A stretch of 45,882 nucleotides of DNA, taken from contig JAGNTK010000007.1 of assembly GCA_017987575.1 (NCBI GenBank), positions 1-45,882 of the forward strand, given 5' to 3'. Under the pieces are notes generated by a model that saw only the letters and a program-made list of their open reading frames with translations, searched no databases and was not told the DNA's origin. This stretch comes from Novosphingobium sp. GTDB taxonomy: Bacteria; Pseudomonadota; Alphaproteobacteria; Sphingomonadales; Sphingomonadaceae. Position numbers and translations under genes: made by a program. Below are positions 27,035-35,243 of this stretch, piece by piece (positions within the stretch are counted from its first letter, which is position 1; each line of letters opens with the position of its first letter).

Positions 27035-28063
27035 ATGCGGCGCAAGGGGGCTTTCCTAGGAACCGTGGCGGCAGTGCTGTTGGCGTCAGGGATGCTGAGC
27101 GGCTGCGGCAAGACAGAGGAACCAGCACCCAAGGCCCAAGTCGCATCAGGTCCGCGGCTGCTGCTGCAATTGTCGGACACGACCGGCTGGCATGACGTCC
27201 CGGCCGAGATCGCCACCTTGAAGGAAGCACAAGTCTTTGCCCGGATCCCCGGTGTATTGACCACTCTGGCCGTGCGCGAAGGCGATATGGTCGGCAAGGG
27301 TCAGGTGATCGGGCGGATCGTCGACAACCAGCTGGGCTTTCAGGCCGGTGCCTATGGCGCGCAGGCCGCTGCAGCACAGGCCCAGGTCGTTCAGGCTGAG
27401 GCCGAGCTGAAACGGGTCCAGTACCTTTATGACAAGGGCGTTTATGCCAAGGCCCGGCTGGATCAGGCGATTGCCTCGCTGGGAACCGCAAAGGCGCAGG
27501 TTCGCGCCGCGCAAGCTCAGCAATCCGCTGTCGGTGCGGTCGCCGGACAAGGCGCGGTCGTTGCTCCTTCCAGCGGCCGGGTGCTGCGCGTGCCGGTTCC
27601 AGCTGGCGCTCCGGTAGCACCCGGCGTGGTGGTTGCCGTGATCACTTCGGGCCCGACGATCCTGCGACTGCAAGTGCCCGAATCGCTGGCCGGACAGGTC
27701 CATCCCGGATCGCGGGTGCTGACCACTGCCTTTGGTGGCGGGAGCAGCGAAGGCAGGGTGATCAAGGTCTACCCTTCAATCACCGCCGGACAGGTCACCG
27801 TCGATGTTGAAATGCCGGGGATCGACAACAGCCTGATCGGTCGGCGGATGGCGGCCAAGGTTGAAACGGCCAGCCGCAAGGCCTTGCTGGTGCCAAAGCA
27901 GTTCGTCGTTACCCGGTTCGGGGTCGACTATGTCACCGTGCTGGCCAAGGATGGCAGCGCCGCGCAGGTCCCAGTTCAGACCGCGGCTTCGCTTGAGGCC
28001 GGCAAGATCGAACTGCTGTCTGGTGCTGCCCCGGGCGACACCTTGATCGGGCCAGCCCAATGA
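27035..28063 (+). CDS. RND efflux periplasmic adaptor lipoprotein (MFP family)
   Basis: From the ATG at 27035 (after GAGGAGGGGG) the protein has 342 residues. The N-terminus is a lipoprotein signal with lipobox LSGC and Cys24 as the acylated residue, so it is anchored to the inner membrane facing the periplasm. A barrel-sandwich half-motif (FARIPGVLTTLAVREGDMVGKGQVIGRI) is followed by an alpha-hairpin (about residues 105-170) and the second half (VVAPSSGRVLRVPVPAGAPV). This is the standard adaptor layout. The stop overlaps the start of the RND pump (ATGA, 28060-28063). No outer-membrane channel gene accompanies the pair, so a TolC-like protein from elsewhere would be needed. Confidence 0.88.
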   Translation: MRRKGAFLGTVAAVLLASGMLSGCGKTEEPAPKAQVASGPRLLLQLSDTTGWHDVPAEIATLKEAQVFARIPGVLTTLAVREGDMVGKGQVIGRIVDNQLGFQAGAYGAQAAAAQAQVVQAEAELKRVQYLYDKGVYAKARLDQAIASLGTAKAQVRAAQAQQSAVGAVAGQGAVVAPSSGRVLRVPVPAGAPVAPGVVVAVITSGPTILRLQVPESLAGQVHPGSRVLTTAFGGGSSEGRVIKVYPSITAGQVTVDVEMPGIDNSLIGRRMAAKVETASRKALLVPKQFVVTRFGVDYVTVLAKDGSAAQVPVQTAASLEAGKIELLSGAAPGDTLIGPAQ

Positions 28064-31000
28064 AGCCACTCGCCAATCTGGGCATTTCGGGCAAGCTAAC
28101 CCGCGCCACGATCCAGTCGCCGCTAACTCCCTTGATGCTGCTGGCGGCAATCATCGTTGGCCTGATCGCGACGATCACGATCCCGCGTGAAGAAGAGCCG
28201 CAGATCTCGGTACCGATGGTCGACATTTCGGTGATGGCACCAGGCCTGTCCGCTCCTGAAGCGGTCGAGCTGGTCGGAAAGCCGCTGGAGACCATCGTCA
28301 AGAGCGTCGGCGGGGTCGAGCATGTCTATACGCAGGCCCAAGACAACGCGGTGATGGTCACCGCGCGGTTTCTGGTAGGGTCCAATCCGGAAGACGCCGC
28401 GATCCGGATCAACGAGCGGATCAGCGCCAACGCCAACCGGATCCCGGTGGGTATCCCTGCGCCGCAAGTGACCGTGCGCGGGATCAACGATGTCCCGATT
28501 GTGGTGCTGACCCTGACCCCCAAACCCGGTGCGCCGGGGCAATGGAATGATGCTGCGCTGTTCGAACTCACCGGCAAGCTGCGTACCGAAGTGGCCAAAG
28601 TCGATGATGTTGGCCTGACCTTCATCGTCGGTGGACAGCGCAATGCCCTGCGGGTGGTGCCCGACCCAGCCAGACTAGCAGTTCATCAGGTCCCGCTTGG
28701 CAATGTGATCGAGGCGGTGAGCCAGGCCAACCGGACCTTTCCAGTCGGCACGGTTCGCGAAAGCGGACAGGCGGTTTCGGTCACCGCCGGGCAGACCCTG
28801 CGCAGCGCGGAGGAACTGGGCCAGCTAACCGTCCGGTCAGCCAGCGGCGCACCGGTGCTGCTGACCGACGTGGCCAGCGTAGTTCAGGCCCCGACCGAAG
28901 ATCAGGCACGATCATGGCGCTGGGCCCGCAGCGGCACGAACCAATGGGACATGGCCCCAGCCGTCAGCCTCGCCATCGCCAAGCGCGCCGGGGCCAACGC
29001 CGTGACAATATCGGAATCAGTAGTCGAACGGATCGAAGGGCTGAAAGGCAGCCTGATCCCTGACAGCGTCGAAATTTCCGTGACCCGCAATTATGGCGAG
29101 ACGGCCGATGAAAAGGCCAACGAGCTGATCTTTCACCTTGGTCTGGCAACCATTTCGATCGTCCTGTTGATCGGCTTTGCGATCGGCTGGCGCGAAGCTG
29201 CAGTGACCGCCATCGTCATCCCGACCACGATCATGCTGACCATGTTCGCCTCCAAGATCATGGGCTTCACGATCAACCGGGTCAGCCTGTTCGCGCTGAT
29301 CTTCTCGATCGGCATTCTGGTCGACGATGCGATCGTGATGATCGAGAATATCGCCCGGCACTGGGCCATGCCCGATGAGCGCAGCCGGATTGATGCGGCA
29401 GTCGATGCCGTGGCCGAGGTAGGCAACCCGACCATTGTCGCGACCCTGACCGTCGTTGCCGCCCTGCTGCCGATGCTGTTCGTTTCAGGCCTGATGGGCC
29501 CCTACATGGCACCAATCCCGATCAACGCCAGCGCGGCGATGATCTTTTCATTCTTCGTAGCAGTGATCATCGCCCCTTGGTTGATGGTCCGTTTTGCCAA
29601 ACAAGCGCTGACCCATGACCATGAAGCGCACGACGGCGGCAAGCTGGGCGCGCTGTACAAGCGCTATGCCAGCAAGGTGATCGCCACCCCGCAAAGCGCC
29701 AAGCGATTCCTGATCGCGGTGGGCGTAGCCACGCTGGTCGCTTGTTCGATGTTCTACTTCAAGGCCGTGACGGTCAAACTGCTGCCGTTCGACAACAAGA
29801 GCGAAGTTCAGCTGGTGGTCGATCTGCCCGAAGGAACCAGTCTGGAGGCCACCGGCAGGGTGCTGGAGCAAGCCGCCACTGTGACCCGCCGCCTGCCCGA
29901 AGTGACCGCGCTAGAGGCCTATGCCGGGACCAGCGCGCCGTTCAACTTCAACGGTCTGGTCCGACACTATTTCCTGCGGGCTCAGCCCGAGATGGGCGAT
30001 CTGATGATCACGCTGCAGCCCAAGGGTGATCGCACGCGTTCCAGCCATGACATTGCGGTGGACCTGCGCGAACAGCTGAAAGTGGTGCCGCTGCCCGCTG
30101 GGGGATCAATCAAGGTGGTTGAAACGCCGCCCGGTCCGCCAGTGCTGGCGACCTTGCTGGCCGAGATTTACGGCCCGGACGAAGAGAGCCGCCGCCGCAC
30201 CGCGGTTGAGGTGGAAAAGCTGTTCAAGGCGGTGCCCTATATCGTCGATACCGACAATTCGTTCGGCGCGCCGCGCCCGACTCTGCGGCTGGTGCCCGAT
30301 CGGGCCAAGATTGATCAGTACGGTCTGTCCGAGCGGCAATTGTTCGATTCGATCGGTGCGTTGCTGGGTAACCAGACCGTCGGCTATGTCCCGCGCGGGG
30401 CAGACCGTGATCCGCTGCCGATCGAAATGGGGCTGGGGCAGGCGCAGCGGACCTGGTCCGCCTCGCTCGCCGCAACCCCGGTCGCAATCAGCCCGGGCGG
30501 TCAACTGATCCCGCTGGGCGAACTGGTCCGGGCCGAAATGGTTCCCGGCGGGCAGATGATTTTCCGCCGGGACGGTCGCGGTGCGGCGATGGTGATGGCT
30601 GACCTTGCCGGACGCTATGAAGCGCCGATCTATGGCCTGTTCGCGGTCAACGACGGGATCGAGGCGTTCGACTGGAAGAAGGCGGGGCTGACCAAACCCG
30701 AAGTACTGTTCAATGGCCAGCCGCTCGACGAAAGCAAACCGTCGGTGCTGTGGGACGGTGAGTGGGAGATCACCTGGGTTACTTTCCGCGATATGGGCGC
30801 AGCGTTCATGGTCGCCTTGCTCGCCATCTATGTGCTGGTGGTCGGTCAGTTCAAAAGCTTTCGTCTGCCGCTAGTGATCCTGACCCCGATCCCGCTGACG
30901 CTGGTTGGGATCGTGCTGGGTCACATGATCTTCCAGGCACCATTCACCGCCACCAGCATGATCGGGTTCATCGCGCTGGCGGGGATCATTGTCCGCAATT

Positions 31001-31281
31001 CAATCCTGCTGGTCGATTTCATCCGCCACGCCAGCGCGCCCGACAAGAGCCTACGCGAGACCCTGCTCGAAGCCGGGATGATCCGCTTCAAACCGATCGT
31101 GCTGACGGCGGCCGCAGCGATGATCGGCGCGGCAGTCATCCTGACCGATCCGATTTTTCAAGGCCTTGCGATTTCGCTGCTGTTCGGACTGGCTTCATCC
31201 ACGCTGCTTACGGTGCTGGTAATCCCGGCGATCTACGTGGTCTTGCGGGATGATGGAATTTTGCTCAAGGAGGCAACATGA
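28060..31281 (+). CDS. RND efflux pump, inner-membrane permease (HAE-1-like)
   Basis: The 1073-residue protein has the RND plan: helix 1 near residues 25-45, a large periplasmic domain, helices 2-6, a second periplasmic domain, then helices 8-12. The helix 4 region has the proton-relay motif GILVDDAIVMIENIARHW with paired aspartates. The late region GIIVRNSILLVDFIRHA is the matching motif of the second half. RND pumps expel small molecules using the proton gradient, with the adaptor encoded just upstream. Its place between a rhodanese and a BigR/SqrR-like regulator suggests induction by reactive sulfur and export of a related toxic compound. The substrate is not known. The stop overlaps the ArsR gene by 4 bases. 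Confidence 0.92.
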   Translation: MKPLANLGISGKLTRATIQSPLTPLMLLAAIIVGLIATITIPREEEPQISVPMVDISVMAPGLSAPEAVELVGKPLETIVKSVGGVEHVYTQAQDNAVMVTARFLVGSNPEDAAIRINERISANANRIPVGIPAPQVTVRGINDVPIVVLTLTPKPGAPGQWNDAALFELTGKLRTEVAKVDDVGLTFIVGGQRNALRVVPDPARLAVHQVPLGNVIEAVSQANRTFPVGTVRESGQAVSVTAGQTLRSAEELGQLTVRSASGAPVLLTDVASVVQAPTEDQARSWRWARSGTNQWDMAPAVSLAIAKRAGANAVTISESVVERIEGLKGSLIPDSVEISVTRNYGETADEKANELIFHLGLATISIVLLIGFAIGWREAAVTAIVIPTTIMLTMFASKIMGFTINRVSLFALIFSIGILVDDAIVMIENIARHWAMPDERSRIDAAVDAVAEVGNPTIVATLTVVAALLPMLFVSGLMGPYMAPIPINASAAMIFSFFVAVIIAPWLMVRFAKQALTHDHEAHDGGKLGALYKRYASKVIATPQSAKRFLIAVGVATLVACSMFYFKAVTVKLLPFDNKSEVQLVVDLPEGTSLEATGRVLEQAATVTRRLPEVTALEAYAGTSAPFNFNGLVRHYFLRAQPEMGDLMITLQPKGDRTRSSHDIAVDLREQLKVVPLPAGGSIKVVETPPGPPVLATLLAEIYGPDEESRRRTAVEVEKLFKAVPYIVDTDNSFGAPRPTLRLVPDRAKIDQYGLSERQLFDSIGALLGNQTVGYVPRGADRDPLPIEMGLGQAQRTWSASLAATPVAISPGGQLIPLGELVRAEMVPGGQMIFRRDGRGAAMVMADLAGRYEAPIYGLFAVNDGIEAFDWKKAGLTKPEVLFNGQPLDESKPSVLWDGEWEITWVTFRDMGAAFMVALLAIYVLVVGQFKSFRLPLVILTPIPLTLVGIVLGHMIFQAPFTATSMIGFIALAGIIVRNSILLVDFIRHASAPDKSLRETLLEAGMIRFKPIVLTAAAAMIGAAVILTDPIFQGLAISLLFGLASSTLLTVLVIPAIYVVLRDDGILLKEAT

Positions 31282-31592
31282 CCAGACCTGTCAATCTTGC
31301 CGAACTGAAGGCCAATGCCACCGCCATGTCCGGGCGGCTCAAGATCATGAGTCATCCCGAACGGCTGATCATGCTGTGCCGCCTTGATGAAGGCGAAGCA
31401 TCGGTGAACGAACTGGTCGCGCTGTCTGGCCTGTCACAATCGGCGGTTTCGCAGCATCTCGCCTTGCTGCGCGAAGAGGACATCGTGACGATCCGCGGCG
31501 AAGCGCAAACCCGGTTTTACAGCCTGAAGGATCCTGTGGTCCGCGCGATTATCCATTCGCTGTGCGATATCTGTGCCGAGACCTGTGCCTGA
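31278..31592 (+). CDS. ArsR-family regulator, BigR/SqrR-like persulfide sensor
   Basis: The 104-residue protein is a winged helix with recognition helix SQSAVSQHLALLREEDIV and wing TIRGEAQTRFYSL. Cys34 in IMLCRLDEGE and Cys96, Cys99 and Cys103 in SLCDICAETCA are notable. BigR and SqrR sense persulfides by linking one cysteine in the same early position to one near the C-terminus, 66 residues apart; Cys34 and Cys99 are 65 apart. Metal-site cysteine pairs of classic ArsR (CxC in the recognition helix) are absent. It is the last gene of the rhodanese-RND arm and probably represses both arms from the shared gap at 26531-26685. Role inferred from family and context. Confidence 0.87.
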   Translation: MTRPVNLAELKANATAMSGRLKIMSHPERLIMLCRLDEGEASVNELVALSGLSQSAVSQHLALLREEDIVTIRGEAQTRFYSLKDPVVRAIIHSLCDICAETCA

Positions 31593-31617
31593 TACGGCCT
31601 GAACTGCATCGAATCAA

Positions 31618-31655
31618 AAACCCCCGGCCTGCGCTGGCAGACCGGGGGTTTCTGT
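31618..31655 (+). terminator. Intrinsic terminator after the ArsR gene
   Basis: AAACCCCCGG (31618-31627) pairs with CCGGGGGTTT (31642-31651) around a 14-base loop and is followed by a short T-rich tail. An A-run precedes it, so it could also end the leftward-facing transcripts, although the acyl-CoA dehydrogenase gene 31672-32877 ends before it on the other strand. It therefore works as a shared terminator of two convergent units. Confidence 0.85.
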
Positions 31656-31671
31656 CTTTGAGCGGTGTTGA

Positions 31672-32877
31672 TCAGGCCGGAATGGCGTTGAACGGCACAC
31701 CCTTGTCCGGACGGTGATCCTGCGGCAGGCCGAGGATCTTTTCGGCGATAGTGTTGAGCAGCACTTCGTCTGAGCCACCCGCAATTCGTCCGGTCGGCGC
31801 GTTTAGCCATGAGGTGCCCCAGTCGGTCTTGACGAAGGCATGCTGATCGAACGCCATGCTTTCGGCCCCGCGCATATCCATTGCCAGTTCGGACAGCTTC
31901 TGGCGGCTGCGCACCGCGACCAGTTTCTGCAGCGAACCTTCCGGCCCCGGCTGCATCCCGGCCATCATCATCGCAAAGGCCCGCGCGGTGATCGAATCGA
32001 GCCCGGCGCGCATCGCGTGGTTGCGGGCGATCGCCGAGCGGATCCGGCCATCCTCGATCGCCGGTTTGCCGTTCAAATCGGTTTCCTTGGCGGTCTTGAC
32101 GAATTCATCGAGGTGCGGACCGAACCCACCGCTGTCGGTGGCGATGTAGCGCTCGATCATCAGCGTGTGGAGCGATACCCCGAACCCGCCGCCAACCGCG
32201 CCGAGCCGCTGCGAATCCTCGATCCGCACGTCATCAAAGAACACTTCGTTGACGTGGCTGTCCCCGCCCGCGAGCTTGATCGGGCGGACTTCGACGCCCT
32301 TGGAGCGCATGTCGATCCAGAAGTAGGTCAGCCCCTTGTGCTTTTCGACCGTTGGATCGCTGCGGGTAACGATCACGCCGTAATCGCAGTACTGCGCCCA
32401 TGAGGTCCAGATCTTCTGGCCGTTCATTTTCCAGCCGTTGCCGTCTGGTTCAACCTTGGTCCGCAGTGCGGCAAGATCCGATCCGCCTGAAGGTTCTGAG
32501 AACATCTGGCACCAGATTTCTTCCCCGCGCAGCGCCTTGCGGACCCGCTCCTTCACGAACTCCTTGTCTTCGCAATAGTGCATCAGGATCGGCACCGGCA
32601 TACCCAGCGAAATCCCGAAAAAGCCGACCGGCATCCCGAACTGCATCTCTTCGCCATCGAAAGCGATCTTGTGCAGATGGGTCAGGCCTTGACCGCCCAT
32701 ATCGACCGGCCAGTTGATCCCGGCGAAACCAGCGTCGTGCTTGGCCGCCATATATTCGCGGCCCAGCGCCAGGTCTTGTTCGACCGTGTTGCCGACGCGC
32801 GCATCGCGGCCGTATTTGGCGTCCATGCTTTCAAGGAAAGCGCGGGCACTGGCCCGGTAGGCGTTCAGATCGCTCAT
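31672..32877 (-). CDS. Acyl-CoA dehydrogenase (subunit of a pair)
   Basis: The 401-residue flavoprotein oxidises an acyl-CoA to the 2-enoyl-CoA. Visible motifs are GINWPVDMGGQG, the FAD-binding WCQMFSEPSGGSDLAALRT and KMNGQKIWTSWAQ, and the C-terminal RIAGGSDEVLLNTIAEKILGLP. The ATG overlaps the stop of a second acyl-CoA dehydrogenase (ATGA, 32874-32877). Such adjacent unequal pairs form alpha2-beta2 enzymes in actinobacterial and sphingomonad sterol or branched-substrate degradation. The typical GGIGFTWE-like catalytic segment sits in the partner rather than here, fitting a shared active site. Substrate unknown. GGAGAAAAGG precedes the start. Confidence 0.88.
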   Translation of the reverse strand: MSDLNAYRASARAFLESMDAKYGRDARVGNTVEQDLALGREYMAAKHDAGFAGINWPVDMGGQGLTHLHKIAFDGEEMQFGMPVGFFGISLGMPVPILMHYCEDKEFVKERVRKALRGEEIWCQMFSEPSGGSDLAALRTKVEPDGNGWKMNGQKIWTSWAQYCDYGVIVTRSDPTVEKHKGLTYFWIDMRSKGVEVRPIKLAGGDSHVNEVFFDDVRIEDSQRLGAVGGGFGVSLHTLMIERYIATDSGGFGPHLDEFVKTAKETDLNGKPAIEDGRIRSAIARNHAMRAGLDSITARAFAMMMAGMQPGPEGSLQKLVAVRSRQKLSELAMDMRGAESMAFDQHAFVKTDWGTSWLNAPTGRIAGGSDEVLLNTIAEKILGLPQDHRPDKGVPFNAIPA

Positions 32878-33968
32878 GCCTTTTCTCCGCTCAATTCATT
32901 GACCAGCACATCTTCCCAGAACAGCAGGTTGCCGCATTCAACCGCCAGGCTTCGGGCCCGGCGCATGTGCAGGTGCAGCCCCATTTCCCAGGTCACGCCG
33001 ATCCCGCCGTGGATCTGGATGCAATCGCGGGCATTGGTATCATATGCTTCGGTCGCTGAAATCCGGGCATCGGCGGCGGCCAGCAGGAACTTGTCGGTCC
33101 CTTCCTGTGCAGCGGCGTGGATGCAATTGGCCCGGGCAATCTCGACGAACCCGTACATCTCGGCAATCCGGTGCTTGATCGACTGAAACGCGCCGATCAG
33201 CTGGCCAAAGGCCTTGCGGGTCACCGCATAATCGCGCGCGACATAAAGCAGCGCCTCGGCCCCGCCGACCTGTTCGTGCGCGGTAACCACGGCCATCCGG
33301 GCGAGCACGTCGCGTGCCAGCGCCCGCGCGGCATCGCCCAAGGCAACCAGCGTCGCGGGCGTATCGGCAAAGGTGAGATCGGCATGGAGCCGCGAATTGT
33401 CATAGCTATCGACCGCCGTGCGGCTCGCCCCGGTAAGGTCAACCACGACCAGCGCCGGCTCTCCGGCACTGCTGGCCCAGACCAGCGCGAGATCGGCCTT
33501 CAAACCGCCCGTCACAGCCGGTTTCACGCCGGTCAGCTTGCCATCGGCAAAGGTCACAGCCGGAACCGGCGGCAGTGCGGCGTTTCCTTCGGCAAAGGCG
33601 ACGCAGCCAATGGCCTCGCCGCTCGCCAGTTTGGGGAGCCATTCAGCGGCCAATGCGGCGTCGCTGCCCTGCACCAGCGCCTGCGACAAACCGTACCCGC
33701 CGGTCAGGAACGGCGCGCCCGCAGTGGCCGCTCCGCAAGCCTGCGCGACCAGTCCCAGTTCGGTCAGGCCAAGGCCCAGACCGCCGTGCTCTTCAGGAAT
33801 CGCCAGCGCGGTCCAGCCCTGCTCAACCGCAGTGTCCCAGAACGGCTGATCGCATTCGCCAACCTGTTCGAGCAGTTTCAGCAGGCGATCTTTTGAGGCG
33901 CGCGCATCAAGGATACGGCGGGATTCGGTGGCGATGGCCTGCTGGCCCTCGTCGTATAGAATGGACAT
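32874..33968 (-). CDS. Acyl-CoA dehydrogenase (partner subunit)
   Basis: From the ATG at 33968, which follows AAGGAGAG, the protein has 364 residues. It has the acyl-CoA dehydrogenase plan: N-terminal helices (MSILYDEGQQAIATESRRIL), LAIPEEHGGLGLGLTELGLVAQ, a reduced middle beta domain, then ARDYAVTRKAFGQLIGAFQSIKHR and IQIHGGIGVTWEMGLHLHMRRA with the probable catalytic glutamate in TWE. The middle domain lacks a clear GSD FAD loop such as the partner has, supporting a heteromeric enzyme made of both gene products. A TetR-like palindrome lies 26-41 bases upstream of the start. Confidence 0.87.
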   Translation of the reverse strand: MSILYDEGQQAIATESRRILDARASKDRLLKLLEQVGECDQPFWDTAVEQGWTALAIPEEHGGLGLGLTELGLVAQACGAATAGAPFLTGGYGLSQALVQGSDAALAAEWLPKLASGEAIGCVAFAEGNAALPPVPAVTFADGKLTGVKPAVTGGLKADLALVWASSAGEPALVVVDLTGASRTAVDSYDNSRLHADLTFADTPATLVALGDAARALARDVLARMAVVTAHEQVGGAEALLYVARDYAVTRKAFGQLIGAFQSIKHRIAEMYGFVEIARANCIHAAAQEGTDKFLLAAADARISATEAYDTNARDCIQIHGGIGVTWEMGLHLHMRRARSLAVECGNLLFWEDVLVNELSGEKA

Positions 33969-33993
33969 CGGCAATTCTCTCCTTGGCACCTTC

Positions 33994-34009
33994 TTAATCG
34001 TTCGATTAA
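33994..34009. promoter_or_regulatory. TetR-type palindromic operator upstream of the acyl-CoA dehydrogenase pair
   Basis: TTAATCG (33994-34000) and CGATTAA (34003-34009) form a perfect dyad around TT in the 74-base gap before the acyl-CoA dehydrogenase operon. The size and AT-rich arms suit a TetR-family dimer controlling fatty-acid or sterol-like degradation genes. No TetR gene is in the window, so the regulator would be encoded elsewhere. Confidence 0.55.
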
Positions 34010-34042
34010 AAAGTGCAATCGGGTACGAACGGACAGGTTCTG

Positions 34043-35086
34043 CTAAGCCGCGCTTTGCCGGTTTGCGCGCAACCGCTGCTCGATATCCGCAGAGATCGGC
34101 TCAATTTTATCCCCCATCAGCCCCTTCGCCCGCATCAGCCGCAGCACCAGAAGATCGATCCTTTCAACCTGCACGGCACCGCCCGCCAAGGCTCTGGCCA
34201 AGGAAGACGGGCGGGCCAGGCCCTTGGCAGCTGCTGCATAGGCCGCGAACGGCACCAGATCTTGCTCGCGCGCACCGAGCGACCAGGCCAACTCTTGTAC
34301 GGCTTCGTACAACTGCTGACTAACCTTGAGATCATCGTGCACGGCTTCCGCAATCGAACGGATCCCGCCAGCGGTCAGGCAGCGGCAATTGCCTGCGATC
34401 AGCATCGGCCATTTTGCCAATGGGACGTGCAGCGATTGCTGGGCAAGCAATTGCACCGGGGGCCGCTGGCCAGCATGCTTGAACGCGGCCCAATCGCGCG
34501 CCAGCACCTCCAGCAGGGCCTGATCGGCAGCGCGGGCAAATGGCGCAACCTTGAAGTTGGAGGCCAGCGTCACGGTCAAAGCGCCGGGTCGATCAGGATC
34601 AAGCCGCACCGCCTGCGGATCGGGGCTGGCCAGAGTGACCTGCTCCGGAGTGAAGTGCTGCCAAACGGCGGCGCTGGCATAGACCCCTTCCAGCCTGCCC
34701 AGATCGACCTCGCCCAGCCGGGCCAGAAACGGCGGCGGCGGCAAGTTCATGATGGACAGGCATGGGCGGCCCGACGCCGCGATCCGGGCCATCAGCGCAG
34801 CAACCTCGGCTTGCCCGTACTGCGGCTCCTGCATCGCCAGAATCACGAGATCGGCGGCTTCGGGCCGGGCTTCGTCTGGCGTGCATAGCGCTGCATTTCC
34901 GCCAAGCGGGACTTCCAACGCAATGTTACCACCGCCGCGCCGCGCGGTAATATTGAGTCGCAGCGGCGCCTCCGCCATCGCGGCCAGTTCTGTGGCCCGA
35001 CCTATCAGCGTTACCGCGTGCCCGGCCAAAGCCAGTCGCACCCCCGGCAGCAGGCCGTAGCTCGCCCCCAGAATCAGCACCCGCAC
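34043..35086 (-). CDS. Ketopantoate-reductase-like NAD(P)-dependent oxidoreductase
   Basis: I start at GTG 35086, one base after the stop of the 51-aa gene; GGGGG upstream may serve as ribosome-binding site. The 347-residue protein begins VRVLILGASYGLLPGVRLALAGHAVTLIGR, a Rossmann strand and helix with a variant GxSxGLLPG loop instead of the strict GxGxxG. The C-terminal half has ARPSSLARALAGGAVQVERIDLLVLRL, resembling the PSMLQDxxxGRxTEID signature of PanE/ApbA ketopantoate reductases. Family members reduce 2-keto acids to 2-hydroxy acids, or act as related dehydrogenases. As the last gene of the Dlt-like operon it may make or modify the acid that is loaded on the carrier domain. That is an inference. 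Confidence 0.65.
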   Translation of the reverse strand: MRVLILGASYGLLPGVRLALAGHAVTLIGRATELAAMAEAPLRLNITARRGGGNIALEVPLGGNAALCTPDEARPEAADLVILAMQEPQYGQAEVAALMARIAASGRPCLSIMNLPPPPFLARLGEVDLGRLEGVYASAAVWQHFTPEQVTLASPDPQAVRLDPDRPGALTVTLASNFKVAPFARAADQALLEVLARDWAAFKHAGQRPPVQLLAQQSLHVPLAKWPMLIAGNCRCLTAGGIRSIAEAVHDDLKVSQQLYEAVQELAWSLGAREQDLVPFAAYAAAAKGLARPSSLARALAGGAVQVERIDLLVLRLMRAKGLMGDKIEPISADIEQRLRANRQSAA

Positions 35087-35087
35087 G

Positions 35088-35243
35088 CTATTGCCCCCGG
35101 ACATCGACATAGACGTTCTGGGCCGCTTCGTTGGCGCTGGCGATAAACACGCTGACCAGCATGGCTGCATAGGCCAATGCCAGAACCGGGCTGATCAGTG
35201 GTGCTGGCAGCCAGCGGGCGAGCAGGCGCGCAAGCGGAGTCAT
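35088..35243 (-). CDS. 51-aa single-helix membrane microprotein (DltX-like position)
   Basis: The ATG overlaps the MBOAT stop (ATGA, 35243-35240) and the frame ends one base before the next gene. The 51-residue product has a basic amphipathic N-terminus (MTPLARLLARWL), one membrane helix (about residues 15-36) and a C-terminal tail ending NEAAQNVYVDVRGQ with a single tyrosine at residue 45. With arginines on the N-terminal side, the tail is predicted to face the periplasm or the MBOAT funnel. DltX of Gram-positive dlt operons is the same size, is encoded beside DltB, and has a C-terminal tyrosine reported to carry the acyl group. No clear sequence match to DltX can be claimed; the analogy rests on size, topology, tyrosine and position. 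Confidence 0.7.
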   Translation of the reverse strand: MTPLARLLARWLPAPLISPVLALAYAAMLVSVFIASANEAAQNVYVDVRGQ

